NCBI GenBank assembly: GCA_045616685.1
Contig: JAZLHF010000004.1
Location: 62,001 to 126,000 of the forward strand
DNA: 64,000 nt
Direction: 5' to 3'
Source: UBA1764 sp045616685
GTDB lineage: Bacteria > Bacillota > Clostridia > Peptostreptococcales > Anaerovoracaceae
This document shows positions 8,951 to 18,100 of the stretch, piece by piece. The notes beneath the pieces are model-generated. The model made no database searches, was not told the DNA's origin, and was given only the letters and a program-made list of their open reading frames with translations. The position numbers were made by a program, and so were the translations under genes. Position 1 is the stretch's first letter; each line of letters starts with the position of its first letter.

Positions 8951-9739
8951 TTAGCTATTCTTTAAGAAATTTAAAATTTTCTCACAATAATCAGGTGCTT
9001 CATCGTACACTGAGTGTCCTTGAGCTTCATACATATAAAGGTCACAATTTAAACCTTCTGCAAGCTCATAAGAAGCTTTGGGGCCAAAGATTCTATCTTT
9101 GCCTGCCCCAATTACAAAGCACGGACATTTAATCTTATTAATTTCATCTCGAATATCAAACTTATCAATAGCATTGGTTAAACGCACAAAACGTTTGATT
9201 TGCTGGGAAGTTCCGCCTTTTGCAAGCCTATTAAGCGCAGCTTTGTGCTTATTAAAGAAATCTTCAGAATAAATACGTTCAAAGAGGAACATATTAAAAC
9301 CGCGAGTGTCAGATTTTTTTAAATATTCACGGCACTGCGACCAAACATTGTCGGAAACTTCATTAGCATAAGCAGAAGTCGACCCAAGTAACAACTTATT
9401 AACCATATCTGGATGTCTAACAGCCATGCTTAATGAAATCATTCCACCTTGTGAATAGCCAACGAAGTCCGCACTTTCCACTCCAATGCCGTTAAGGACA
9501 CTATAAAGATCATCTGCCGAATCTTCAATAGTGTAGCCATCTGGGATATATACTTTTCTATCAAAGACATAACAAGTATAGTCCGTTGCTAGCATATCAT
9601 ATTGTCTCGCGATTGCCGAGCCCATTCCTTCGAATCCTCCAAGGGAGATTCCTGAGACAATAATTAAATTCTTTGGGCCCTCGCCAAATTTGACATAATG
9701 AATATATGTATTATCTATTTCATATTTTATTTCTTCCAT
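8951..9739 (-). CDS. Alpha/beta hydrolase
   Basis: A hydrolase fold protein of 262 residues. The nucleophile elbow is GYSQGGM (Ser at about residue 97), the oxyanion strand NLIIVSGISLGGFEG precedes it, an acid residue lies in CFVIGAGKDRIFG and the catalytic His in YEAQGHSVYDEAP. Substrate unknown. Two in-frame starts exist (9745, 9739); a TATAAT at 9752-9747 puts the transcript start at about the second ATG, so I use 9739 as a likely leaderless start. It is cotranscribed with the downstream transporter. Confidence 0.85.
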   Translation of the reverse strand: MEEIKYEIDNTYIHYVKFGEGPKNLIIVSGISLGGFEGMGSAIARQYDMLATDYTCYVFDRKVYIPDGYTIEDSADDLYSVLNGIGVESADFVGYSQGGMISLSMAVRHPDMVNKLLLGSTSAYANEVSDNVWSQCREYLKKSDTRGFNMFLFERIYSEDFFNKHKAALNRLAKGGTSQQIKRFVRLTNAIDKFDIRDEINKIKCPCFVIGAGKDRIFGPKASYELAEGLNCDLYMYEAQGHSVYDEAPDYCEKILNFLKNS

Positions 9740-9746
9740 AATCATT

Positions 9747-9775
9747 ATTATAGCTCAAAATTATTATAATTTGAA
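9747..9775 (-). promoter_or_regulatory. Promoter placing the transcript start at the hydrolase ATG
   Basis: The minus strand has TTCAAA (4 of 6 to consensus), a 17-bp spacer and TATAAT at 9752-9747. The expected start (about 7 nt downstream) coincides with the ATG at 9739, so the mRNA would lack a leader and Shine-Dalgarno sequence. Confidence 0.6.
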
Positions 9776-9803
9776 TATTATCAAAGCATTACCAGGGCTC
9801 TTG

Positions 9804-9812
9804 TGATAAAAT
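9804..9812 (+). promoter_or_regulatory. Extended -10 promoter for the adenosine deaminase-like gene (leaderless)
   Basis: TGA-TAAAAT ends 6 nt before the ATG at 9819, so transcription should start at or next to the start codon. No Shine-Dalgarno sequence precedes the gene. Confidence 0.55.
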
Positions 9813-9818
9813 ATAGTT

Positions 9819-11231
9819 ATGATTACTAAAGAAAACTATTTAGAAAAAAGGCGAGAAATCGTAGATGCAAACTCCAATCTGCTCGGAGTATATTTACGTG
9901 ACCAAGAAATCGCTCTTAATAATAAGCTAACTGCGCTAAAACAAGAGTTTAGAGATGATTGTAATGGCGAAATCCCATATGATATGCCTGTTTTAACAGA
10001 CTCAAGAATTCACAATAGCCGTTTATACAAGTTCTGCTCTATGCTTCCAAAGGGAGCCGATCTTCATTCTCACGATTTAGCACAACTTCCTATTTCCGAG
10101 CTTTGCAAAGTTCTGATGGGTAGAGATGACATCTATGTTAATACTCTAAATGATGCTCACGAGCTTATAGACATCAATTCTGTTGAGTTAATTCCTGAAG
10201 GCTATATGCTTTTCAAGGATGCCATCGCAACAAAAAAAATCACCGAAGAAGAATTGATTTATTCTTGGACATTACTGGGAGCTAAGAAAGAAGGCAAAGG
10301 CGTTTGGGAGTTCTTTGAAGAACTATTTGTCAGACATGCAGCTATCTCTGACAATCCAAGTTTCTCGTTAGATTTCTATCATCACACTTTTAGATATTAT
10401 TGCGAACACAAGATATTTCATTTGGAAATTCATCTCCTGCTTTCAAATAAAATGAAAGTTTGCGCAGACACTGTTAAAACAATCCGACAAGCATATTACG
10501 ATATAAAAAAAGAATATCCTCAGCTAACTGTAAAAATAATCGGTGCAGGTTTGAAAGATGATGACAACGAACTTAACATTTCAACTACATGCTTCTTAAA
10601 CACAGTATATGTACAAGAAACTATTAAAGATGAATCTGACCCTGACCACATTTCAAACTTTGTAATCGGATTTGATTTAATTAACGAAGAAGATAACAGC
10701 CTACCTCTTTCAACGTTTGCAAATATGCTTATTGATGCAAAGACACATTATCCAGAAATGAAGTTCTATATTCATGGCGGCGAAAGTCTTGACGCAAACA
10801 ACGACAACCTTATTGATGCTTATCTTTTGGGTGTTGCCAGAGTCGGCCACGGCATGAATTTATACAGATATCCGGACCTTTTAACAAGATATGCAAATTC
10901 GGAAATCTGCCTCGAAGTATGCGTTATCAGTAATCAAACGCTTGGCTACACGACAGATGTAAGGGTTCATCCTGCAACAGAATACTTAAGACGAGGAGTT
11001 GCAATTGCACTTTGCTCGGATGATGCGACATACCAAGAGCACGAGACACTAACTGATGACTTTTTTGCTGGAATCGTAAGCTGGGACTTAGATATTGCAG
11101 ATATTAAACAGCTTGCTCTTAATTCCCTTATGTATAGCGGTCTTGATGAATATGAAAAGAGCAAAGCATTGAAGGCTTTTAATACTGAATGGAACGAATT
11201 TGTCAACAAAGCAAACGAAATTTTTAAATAA
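9819..11231 (+). CDS. Adenosine deaminase family protein (ADA/ADGF-like)
   Basis: A zinc-dependent purine deaminase of the amidohydrolase superfamily, 470 residues, nearer in length to ADGF/CECR1-type members than to the short bacterial Add (about 330). Metal and active-site motifs are in order: GADLHSHD (HxH), YIHGGES (His and catalytic Glu), VGHGMNL and LCSDDATY (Asp pair). The N-terminal ~65 residues are extra and helical. No signal peptide, so cytoplasmic. The exact substrate (adenosine or another purine nucleoside or nucleotide) cannot be decided. dtd follows by 5 bp. Confidence 0.85.
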   Translation: MITKENYLEKRREIVDANSNLLGVYLRDQEIALNNKLTALKQEFRDDCNGEIPYDMPVLTDSRIHNSRLYKFCSMLPKGADLHSHDLAQLPISELCKVLMGRDDIYVNTLNDAHELIDINSVELIPEGYMLFKDAIATKKITEEELIYSWTLLGAKKEGKGVWEFFEELFVRHAAISDNPSFSLDFYHHTFRYYCEHKIFHLEIHLLLSNKMKVCADTVKTIRQAYYDIKKEYPQLTVKIIGAGLKDDDNELNISTTCFLNTVYVQETIKDESDPDHISNFVIGFDLINEEDNSLPLSTFANMLIDAKTHYPEMKFYIHGGESLDANNDNLIDAYLLGVARVGHGMNLYRYPDLLTRYANSEICLEVCVISNQTLGYTTDVRVHPATEYLRRGVAIALCSDDATYQEHETLTDDFFAGIVSWDLDIADIKQLALNSLMYSGLDEYEKSKALKAFNTEWNEFVNKANEIFK

Positions 11232-11236
11232 ACAAT

Positions 11237-11686
11237 ATGAAATTTGTTATTCAAAGAGTGCAGCACTCATCCGTTACAGTTGACGGAAATGTAATTGGAA
11301 AAATAAATAAAGGGTTTATGGTCTTAATTGGAATCGGGCACGATGATACGAAAGAAATCGCCGATAAACTGATTAAAAAAATGATTGGGCTTAGAATTTT
11401 CGAAGATGAGAATGGAAAGACCAACCTATCACTCGCTGATGTAAATGGCGAATTGCTTTTAGTTTCACAATTCACACTCTATGCTGATTGTACGCATGGC
11501 AACAGACCAGGCTTTACAAATGCTGCAGGGCCTGACATGGCAAAAGAACTTTATGAATACACTATTAACGAGTGTAAGAAACAAGTTCCAGTTGTCGAAC
11601 GAGGCCAGTTTGGAGCAGATATGAAAGTTAATCTCTTAAACGATGGACCTTTCACAATAATATTAGATAGTGAAAAATTATGTTAA
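11237..11686 (+). CDS. dtd: D-aminoacyl-tRNA deacylase
   Basis: Hydrolyses D-aminoacyl-tRNA (and Gly-tRNA-Ala) in the cytoplasm. The 149-residue length is typical. Both signature motifs are present: LLVSQFTLYAD (SQFT, residues about 76-84) and LLNDGPFTIILDS (the NxGP motif near the C-terminus). It begins 5 bp after the deaminase gene and ends before a bidirectional terminator. Confidence 0.97.
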   Translation: MKFVIQRVQHSSVTVDGNVIGKINKGFMVLIGIGHDDTKEIADKLIKKMIGLRIFEDENGKTNLSLADVNGELLLVSQFTLYADCTHGNRPGFTNAAGPDMAKELYEYTINECKKQVPVVERGQFGADMKVNLLNDGPFTIILDSEKLC

Positions 11687-11689
11687 AAA

Positions 11690-11714
11690 GAACTGCCTTT
11701 TGGTAGCTCTTTTT
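11690..11714. terminator. Terminator after dtd, usable on both strands
   Basis: The GAACTGCC / GGTAGCTC stem with a TTTT loop is followed by TTTTT on the plus strand; the minus strand has a matching T-rich end for the converging lipoprotein gene. Confidence 0.65.
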
Positions 11715-11749
11715 AATTTACTTCATTCGCTTGATAACCTTAACAATGG

Positions 11750-12133
11750 TTATTGTTTTTCGTAGTAAGCCTTACCTGCATCAGGTAAGAAATATGTTCT
11801 AATGAATCCCTCAGTTGAGAGAATTACGAATTCATTTGTATCTTCAATATAAAATACAAAATCTCCATCCTCTTTTTCTGTTTTGCTAAGTGCATCAGGG
11901 TTGTTAACCACATCTGATGCAGCTTGCTCATATTCCTTCGGGCTAGAAAATCCCATCTCTTTTCCGTGTTTTTCATAATGCTGATTTAAAAGTTTTTCAC
12001 TCTTAAATGTATATTCTACATATAGAAAATCCTTTTGTTTTTCTTCAAACTCAGAATCTATCGGAACATTGCCGCATGCACAAAGAGCAAGCATAATGCA
12101 AACCAATAATAACGCAGTTAATTTTCTAAGCAT
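11750..12133 (-). CDS. Small lipoprotein with a toxin-like nuclease-fold domain
   Basis: A 127-residue protein with a lipoprotein signal (MLRKLTALLLVCIMLALCAC, lipidated Cys20 predicted), so it would be anchored outside the membrane. The mature part has HYEKHGKEMGFSSPKEY, then NEFVILSTEGFIRTYFLPD at the end. This H-x3-HG...EY...F-x-RT-(Y/F)-x-P pattern resembles the C-terminal RNase domains of polymorphic/phage toxins of the BECR type (recalled pattern, not a search). It overlaps the macrodomain gene by 8 bp and is the last gene of the NRPS operon. No immunity gene is seen. Confidence 0.7.
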   Translation of the reverse strand: MLRKLTALLLVCIMLALCACGNVPIDSEFEEKQKDFLYVEYTFKSEKLLNQHYEKHGKEMGFSSPKEYEQAASDVVNNPDALSKTEKEDGDFVFYIEDTNEFVILSTEGFIRTYFLPDAGKAYYEKQ

Positions 12134-12797
12134 TTTGCTCCTTCACATATTTTTTGATTGCCTCATTAAGGCTCAATGTATTGGCGCCTCCGGCGAAATC
12201 TGGATCTTTGCGTTGAATAGGGTCATCTTCCCATCCACAAATTTGGCAAATTTCATACTCAGCTTCAGAGAAGAAGTATTGCTTGCAAACCGGACAGCGA
12301 AGAGATTCATATGCACCATATTCTTTGTCAGAAAAACATGCAAGAATTACTGTCATACTATAATCTTCATTGTCTTCATCCCAGTTTTTAATTGCATCAA
12401 TAGCAACTCGGCATGCATCAAGAAGCGGATAGCCATAGATTCCAGTTGAAATTCCAGGGAACGCAATGCTATGACAATCATTCTTTGCAGCTAGATTTAA
12501 GCAATTGTAATAGCAATTACTAAGGAGCTTGGCATCGTTATCATTGGCACCATAAATTGGACCTACGGTATGAATGATGTACTTCGCGTTCTTAATATTA
12601 TAAGCCTTTGTAATCTTCGCCTCGCCTGTATCACAGCCATGAAGAGTGTAACACTCTTTTAAAAGCTCAGGGCCTGCGGCGGCATGAATTGCGCCATCAA
12701 CACCACCGCCTCCAAGAAGAGACTTGTTGGCCGCATTAACTATTGCATCAGCTTGTTGATATACAACGCTTCCTTTAACTAATTTAATCTTTACCAT
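12126..12797 (-). CDS. Macrodomain protein fused to a CPCC-type zinc-binding tail
   Basis: Residues 1-165 are a macrodomain likely to bind or hydrolyse ADP-ribose derivatives: DAIVNAANKSLLGGGGVDGAIH (in two pieces, the ADP-ribose loop), IIHTVGPIYG, and FPGISTGIYGYP. Residues about 168-215 form a Cys-rich CPCC-like domain: CPVCKQYFF, YEICQICGWEDDP, then PDFAGGANTLSLNEA. The four cysteines look like a zinc site. The fusion is not the usual stand-alone macrodomain. It overlaps sfp by 14 bp and the lipoprotein gene by 8 bp, so it is translationally coupled within the operon. Confidence 0.88.
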   Translation of the reverse strand: MVKIKLVKGSVVYQQADAIVNAANKSLLGGGGVDGAIHAAAGPELLKECYTLHGCDTGEAKITKAYNIKNAKYIIHTVGPIYGANDNDAKLLSNCYYNCLNLAAKNDCHSIAFPGISTGIYGYPLLDACRVAIDAIKNWDEDNEDYSMTVILACFSDKEYGAYESLRCPVCKQYFFSEAEYEICQICGWEDDPIQRKDPDFAGGANTLSLNEAIKKYVKEQNA

Positions 12798-13419
12798 GTT
12801 TATTTATATAAGATAATATTTCCAAAATAGATATCTGGCTTTGTGTGCAAATTGCACATTTATAGCCGTCAAACTTATCTAAGGTTTTTAAGTCACAGTC
12901 GAGTTTACTATAAACATCAAATGAATCAAGAGGACACGCCAAGCCTTTACCGGTCCACTTTATGTATGCTTCTTTCTTAGTCCAACAGTCATAAAATTTA
13001 TCAAGTCTTTGCGCTTTAGTCTCCGAAGACATGATAGACTTATATTCTGACTCTGCAAAGAAGCGCTTTGCTACATTTAAATTGATATCCTCAATATACT
13101 CTATATCGATTCCTATTTCAGCATTAGATAGTATACAAACCACATAATCCTTTGAATGAGAAATACTAAAATAAATATCACTATAGTCTTTAAGAAATGG
13201 TTTGCCGTGCTCGTTATATCTATAGGATATATCGTCTATTTTAATTCCAAAAGCGCTTAGAGCCTTTCTAAGCAAAGCCTCTGATAAAATACATCTCTTT
13301 TTATCATCTTCAAAACGGTAAGACTCCGCTTTTTTTCTTCTCTCAACGGATACTGTGGCCGCATGCCAGTCAAAATCTTTAATTGTACCGTAAGCTAAAA
13401 CAGCTCTAGTTGATATCAT
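12784..13419 (-). CDS. 4'-phosphopantetheinyl transferase, Sfp type
   Basis: Transfers phosphopantetheine from CoA to carrier-protein serines; here it presumably activates the three T domains of the NRPS upstream. Motifs: FSISHSKDYVVC, IGIDIEYI (Mg-binding Asp/Glu) and FYDCWTKKEAYIKWTGKGL (the WxxKEA motif). The length of 211 is normal for the compact Sfp class. It overlaps the STAS gene by 4 bp and the macrodomain gene by 14 bp. Confidence 0.95.
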   Translation of the reverse strand: MISTRAVLAYGTIKDFDWHAATVSVERRKKAESYRFEDDKKRCILSEALLRKALSAFGIKIDDISYRYNEHGKPFLKDYSDIYFSISHSKDYVVCILSNAEIGIDIEYIEDINLNVAKRFFAESEYKSIMSSETKAQRLDKFYDCWTKKEAYIKWTGKGLACPLDSFDVYSKLDCDLKTLDKFDGYKCAICTQSQISILEILSYINKHGKD

Positions 13420-13721
13420 TGCTTTATGTTGAGGAATCTTGTCAGCCCTGTTGCTCGAAGAATTTCCAAAGTGCCTTTATCAACATTTGTAAGAGTTAGT
13501 GTCTTTCCAGCTGCAGACATACTTTTATGAACCTCAAGAACAATTCTAAGGCCAGCGCTAGCAATATATTGAAGTTCAGAAAAATCTAAAAATAAATTAT
13601 TGCAAGATTTAGCAGCAGCAACAACCTCATTTTTAAAATTTTGTGAAGTAACTGAATTAAGCTTCCCAACGAGCTTTAATGTTAAAGAGTCCCCATCTCC
13701 AGTTTTAATAATTTCTAACAT
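13416..13721 (-). CDS. STAS-domain anti-sigma-factor antagonist
   Basis: A 101-residue single-domain STAS protein of the SpoIIAA/RsbV type. The phosphorylatable serine lies in LQYIASAGLRIVL. It directly abuts the SpoIIE-type phosphatase gene, its likely dephosphorylating partner. No RsbW-type kinase gene is present in the operon. Confidence 0.92.
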   Translation of the reverse strand: MLEIIKTGDGDSLTLKLVGKLNSVTSQNFKNEVVAAAKSCNNLFLDFSELQYIASAGLRIVLEVHKSMSAAGKTLTLTNVDKGTLEILRATGLTRFLNIKQ

Positions 13722-15167
13722 TTATACCTCCTTATACTCAAACAAGAGCATAGTTATATCATCACTTTGTTCTGCCTCAGCGGTAAATTCTTTAATATCG
13801 TCAAACAGCACTTCAACAGATTCTTTTGCATTATTCTTATTATTGTTCTTGAAAATTTCCTTTAGGCGGCTCTTGCCATAAAATTCTTCACCTGTGTTCA
13901 TTGCCTCAGTTACGCCATCTGTATAAAGGAGAAGCTTATCGCCTTGGTTCAGCTGCATGTGTTGATCTATATATTCAATTCCTTCAATACTTCCAAGGAA
14001 AAGATTCGCCTCCATTTTAAGGTATTCGACGCTTCCATCTGCTCTCCTGATAATCGGCGCACAATGTCCTGCATTAGCATAAACAACTGCCCCAGTTTTC
14101 AAATCGACGACGCCAAAGAAAGCTGTAATAAACATCCCCTCTTTATTACCCTGGCAAAGACGCCTGTTTGTCTCTTTAAAAATATGACTTGGTGAATACC
14201 CTAATTCACCATAAGACCTCATAATTGAACCGCCCAGTGCCATTAATAGTGCCGAAGGGACTCCTTTATCAGATACGTCTCCAATTACTATTGCTACATG
14301 GTCATCATCAAGGTTAAAGAAATCATAAAAATCTCCTCCAACTTCCCTTGCAGGGCTCATAATAGCATATATTTCATATCTGTCAGTGACAGGAAAAACC
14401 TCAGCAAGCATATTATCTTGAATAGCTGTTGCCGTAGCAAGTTCATTTTTAATCTTTGCTTCACGGCTTGAAATTATGCCCTGTTCTTCAATCATCAGCT
14501 TCCCACGAGCGGTAATCGTCATACAAACTATTAAAATAATTAAAAATACAAGATCATTTGGAATTAACTCAAACTTAATAATGCGACTTGTATACACCCC
14601 TCTGTCGACAACCTTAGCGGCAATGCTTTTAAATGAGTTGTAAATACTACCCTTAACCGTAACAGACATATCAGGAAGAATTTGAACATAGTTTAAATCT
14701 TCAATATCTGAAAAACCATAGTATGCACCGGCAATTACTATTGCATTAAATGCAGCCATCGTAATTAGTGATGTACGCATTGTAAATCTCTTAGAGTAAT
14801 ATCTACTTGCTATTGCAACAGGAACAACACAGGTTAGCATAATAAGACCTGATGATGCAAACAATGTTAAAAACATTGCGGCAAGAATAAATAATCCAAC
14901 CGAAAAGCACTTAAGCCATTTAGGCTCGCCTTTTGTTGCACGGCAAACTATAACATATACAATGCCTAGAGCAGCATTGGCGTATGCCCCGACAACAATA
15001 AAAGTTGATAAATTGTAATAGCTCCAATCATAAAATGTTGCAAAGATTAGCATGATGGCACTTTGGATGAGTGCATAAACACACCCAGAATAGTTCATCT
15101 TTATTTCATTGTTGCGTAACACATCATCAGAGTAATGATCATTCGTTAAAGTTCTGATGCTCTTCAC
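13722..15167 (-). CDS. Membrane SpoIIE/RsbU-type PP2C serine phosphatase
   Basis: Residues about 25-235 contain roughly six membrane segments (with an extracytoplasmic loop around residues 140-200) and residues about 240-478 are a SpoIIE-type phosphatase. Metal-binding motifs are seen: EVGGDFYDFF, VAIVIGDVSDKGVPSALLM, YANAGHCAPI, LLLYTDGVTEAMN and QSDDITMLLFEY. It should dephosphorylate the neighbouring STAS protein in response to a membrane signal. It lies 16 bp after the NRPS gene. Confidence 0.93.
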   Translation of the reverse strand: MKSIRTLTNDHYSDDVLRNNEIKMNYSGCVYALIQSAIMLIFATFYDWSYYNLSTFIVVGAYANAALGIVYVIVCRATKGEPKWLKCFSVGLFILAAMFLTLFASSGLIMLTCVVPVAIASRYYSKRFTMRTSLITMAAFNAIVIAGAYYGFSDIEDLNYVQILPDMSVTVKGSIYNSFKSIAAKVVDRGVYTSRIIKFELIPNDLVFLIILIVCMTITARGKLMIEEQGIISSREAKIKNELATATAIQDNMLAEVFPVTDRYEIYAIMSPAREVGGDFYDFFNLDDDHVAIVIGDVSDKGVPSALLMALGGSIMRSYGELGYSPSHIFKETNRRLCQGNKEGMFITAFFGVVDLKTGAVVYANAGHCAPIIRRADGSVEYLKMEANLFLGSIEGIEYIDQHMQLNQGDKLLLYTDGVTEAMNTGEEFYGKSRLKEIFKNNNKNNAKESVEVLFDDIKEFTAEAEQSDDITMLLFEYKEV

Positions 15168-15183
15168 TTAAAATCTCCTATTC

Positions 15184-18100
15184 TCAACTGAAAAATCCAA
15201 GAGTCTTAATGCTCTCAATAGCCTTATCTAAATATTCATCTGAAACAAACGGCCATGCAAATCCTAAACGATTCAAAACATTATTTGTGAATTTATTATC
15301 TGTCTCAACAAGGTGAAGGTCAGGTCTGTCGTTTGTAACGAGGCCAGACAAACGTTCATTCATACTTTCATCTCCAAGCAATCGATAATACTCTTTATAG
15401 TAATCATCATCTGCAATTCGTTTAATCTCAAGCCCGCATCTGTTTGCGGCTTCAATAAGCATATATTCATCAAAGCTATAACGGCTATCTGCATGGAAGG
15501 CTGTATACTTATCATCAGTTCCAGCAAGTATTACAACCGCTTTAGCCGTCAAATCAATTGGGGAGAATCCCATTGGATCTGTTGAATGCCCAATAGGGCA
15601 AAGGCCAATAGTAGCAAATCCTCTAAGGGCATTTAGGAAGGCATTGGTTGTCATATTAAATTGGAATTCACCATCAGAATATCTGCCCATTAAGTTACCA
15701 ACTCTGATAACCTTACCTCTTAGACCGTCCCTAATTGCTTCAAACATCTTGCATTCAGCATGATATTTAGAAGTAATATATTTATTATCCATAGAATCGA
15801 TAACAAAGTGATTGTTTTCATACATCTTAAGATTTCGTTTATATGTTTCGTCTGTATGAGCTCCTGGGATAGATGTTGTTGAAATTTGAATGAGCTTAGC
15901 ATTCTTAGCTTTAGCAATGTTAATTAAGTTTTCAACGCCATGGACATTAACCTGTTCTAAGCTGTCATCTGTCGCATAGTGCTTTACTATAGCGGCACAG
16001 TTAATAATCGTATTTATTTCTATATCTTTAAGCAGATCACCGAGATTTTCGCTTGTTACATCAGCATTAATAATTCTAATACGTTCTTCAAAAATCTCAT
16101 CATACGGATCATCAAAGTAGTAAGCTGTCATTTTTTTGAGCCTATCAAGAGGACCAGCATACTTGCCTTTTCTAACGAGGCAATAGATCATACCGTCTTC
16201 AGAGTTTACAATCTCGGACAGGATGTGCATTCCAAGGAAGCCTGTAGCTCCTGTAAGGAAGACATTACCCAGAGACTGTCTTGTAACTTCAGCGGCATAT
16301 GGTAAGCAGTTATATTTGAGCACGTCAGCAAATTCAGAATCATTAGTACCTGGCCTTGCTGACGCTTTCTTCACACCGCTGCTCTTTGAATTAATAAATT
16401 CAGCAAGCTCTTCAGGGGTTGGGTTATCAAAGATATCTTGATATTGAATTTCAATTCCCTTTGACATTAAGAGCATGGTTACCTTTGAAGCAGAAAGCGA
16501 AGTGCCACCCATTTCAAAGAAATCATCATCCGCATAGTACTCTTCAAGACTCAAAACATCTTTAAAGATTATGCAAAGCTCTTCTTCTAACGACTTTTTT
16601 GCAACCCTTTTACCACTTCTCTGTTTCTTGGTTACAGATATTTCAGGAAGAGCCTTTTTATCTATCTTGCCGTTTGGCGTCAAAGGCATAGTATCGAGCT
16701 GCATGATTGCCGTAGGAACCATATAGTACGTAAGTGTACTCTTTAGGTGAGACCTAAGTGTTGGCAAATCAACCTTATAATCAGCTGTAAAGAAAGCAGC
16801 AAGATAATCTTCCTTGCCGTTATTCCTAACAATAACCTTACTCTGTTTAATTCCTGAATATGAACAAAATGCCTTCTCAATTTCATCAAGCTCAATTCTG
16901 AATCCTCTAAGCTTAATCTGATTATCGCTTCTGCCAAAGAATTCAAATTCCCCATTCTTGTCCATACGAACAACATCGCCACTGTGGTATGCGGGAAGCC
17001 CCATAAGAGTGTAGAAACAAGCCTTATTCTTTTCAGGCAGCTTTATATATCCTCTTGATACACCTTCGCCACAAATAATGAGTTCTCCGGCAGCATATTT
17101 TGGAAGAATGTTACCAAACATATCAATAGCAACCAGCTTGAAATTTTTACTTGCCTTCCCAATAGTAATATGTTTAATATCATCAACAATCTTTGCACTA
17201 CAGCCAACAGTAGTTTCTGTAGGACCGTATCCGTTTACGATTCGAATATCCGGAGATAATTGCTTAAGTCTATCAACTACGTTTGTTGGAAGTGATTCGG
17301 CAGCAAGAAGAATAGCTTTAATATTAGCCATTGCACTTGAAAGCTCATCAATATCAATCATGTTAGAAATAAAACTCGGCGTACAGATAATAGCCTGAAT
17401 ATCATTATCTAAAATAAGCTTTCCAAGGGCCAGAGGGCTATGTATCTCCTCTTCCGTAGCCATTACAAAAGTCTTTCCCAAGCATAAAGGTGGATAAATT
17501 TCAAAAACTGACATATCAAATGATACCGAAGACATGCCAAGAGCAGCTCCTGTAACCTTTTCATATTTATCAATCCACTGAATACCATCATATGTTTGGA
17601 CGAAGTTAGTCATATTATGATGTTCAATCATTACACCTTTTGGATTTCCTGTTGAACCTGAGGTATAAATGCAATACGCCATTGCATCCATCGGAATATC
17701 CACATTAGGATTATTGATGTTGTCATTCTTTAGAAGCTCTTCTACAGTCTTTGTTACATAGGGTTTTGCCGAATCAAAGAGCTCAGGCCTCTCAGCCTTT
17801 ATCGCTTCTGTGGTAATTACAAGTTTACTTTCAGAATTTGCCAAGCAATAGTTGAGTCTTTCATCTGGGTATTCTGGAAGCATAGGAAGATAAGCGCCAC
17901 CAGCCTTCATAATTCCTACTTGTGAAACAACAACATTTACGGATCTATGGACAATTAGGCCCACAATATCATCAGGTTTAACGCCAAGCTCTACTAATGA
18001 ATTAGCAATTTTATTTGCCCTCTCGTTAAATTCCTTAAATGTTACTGATTCACCATTCGCAACAACAGCAGGCTTATCAGCAAACTGAACTGCCATCTCT

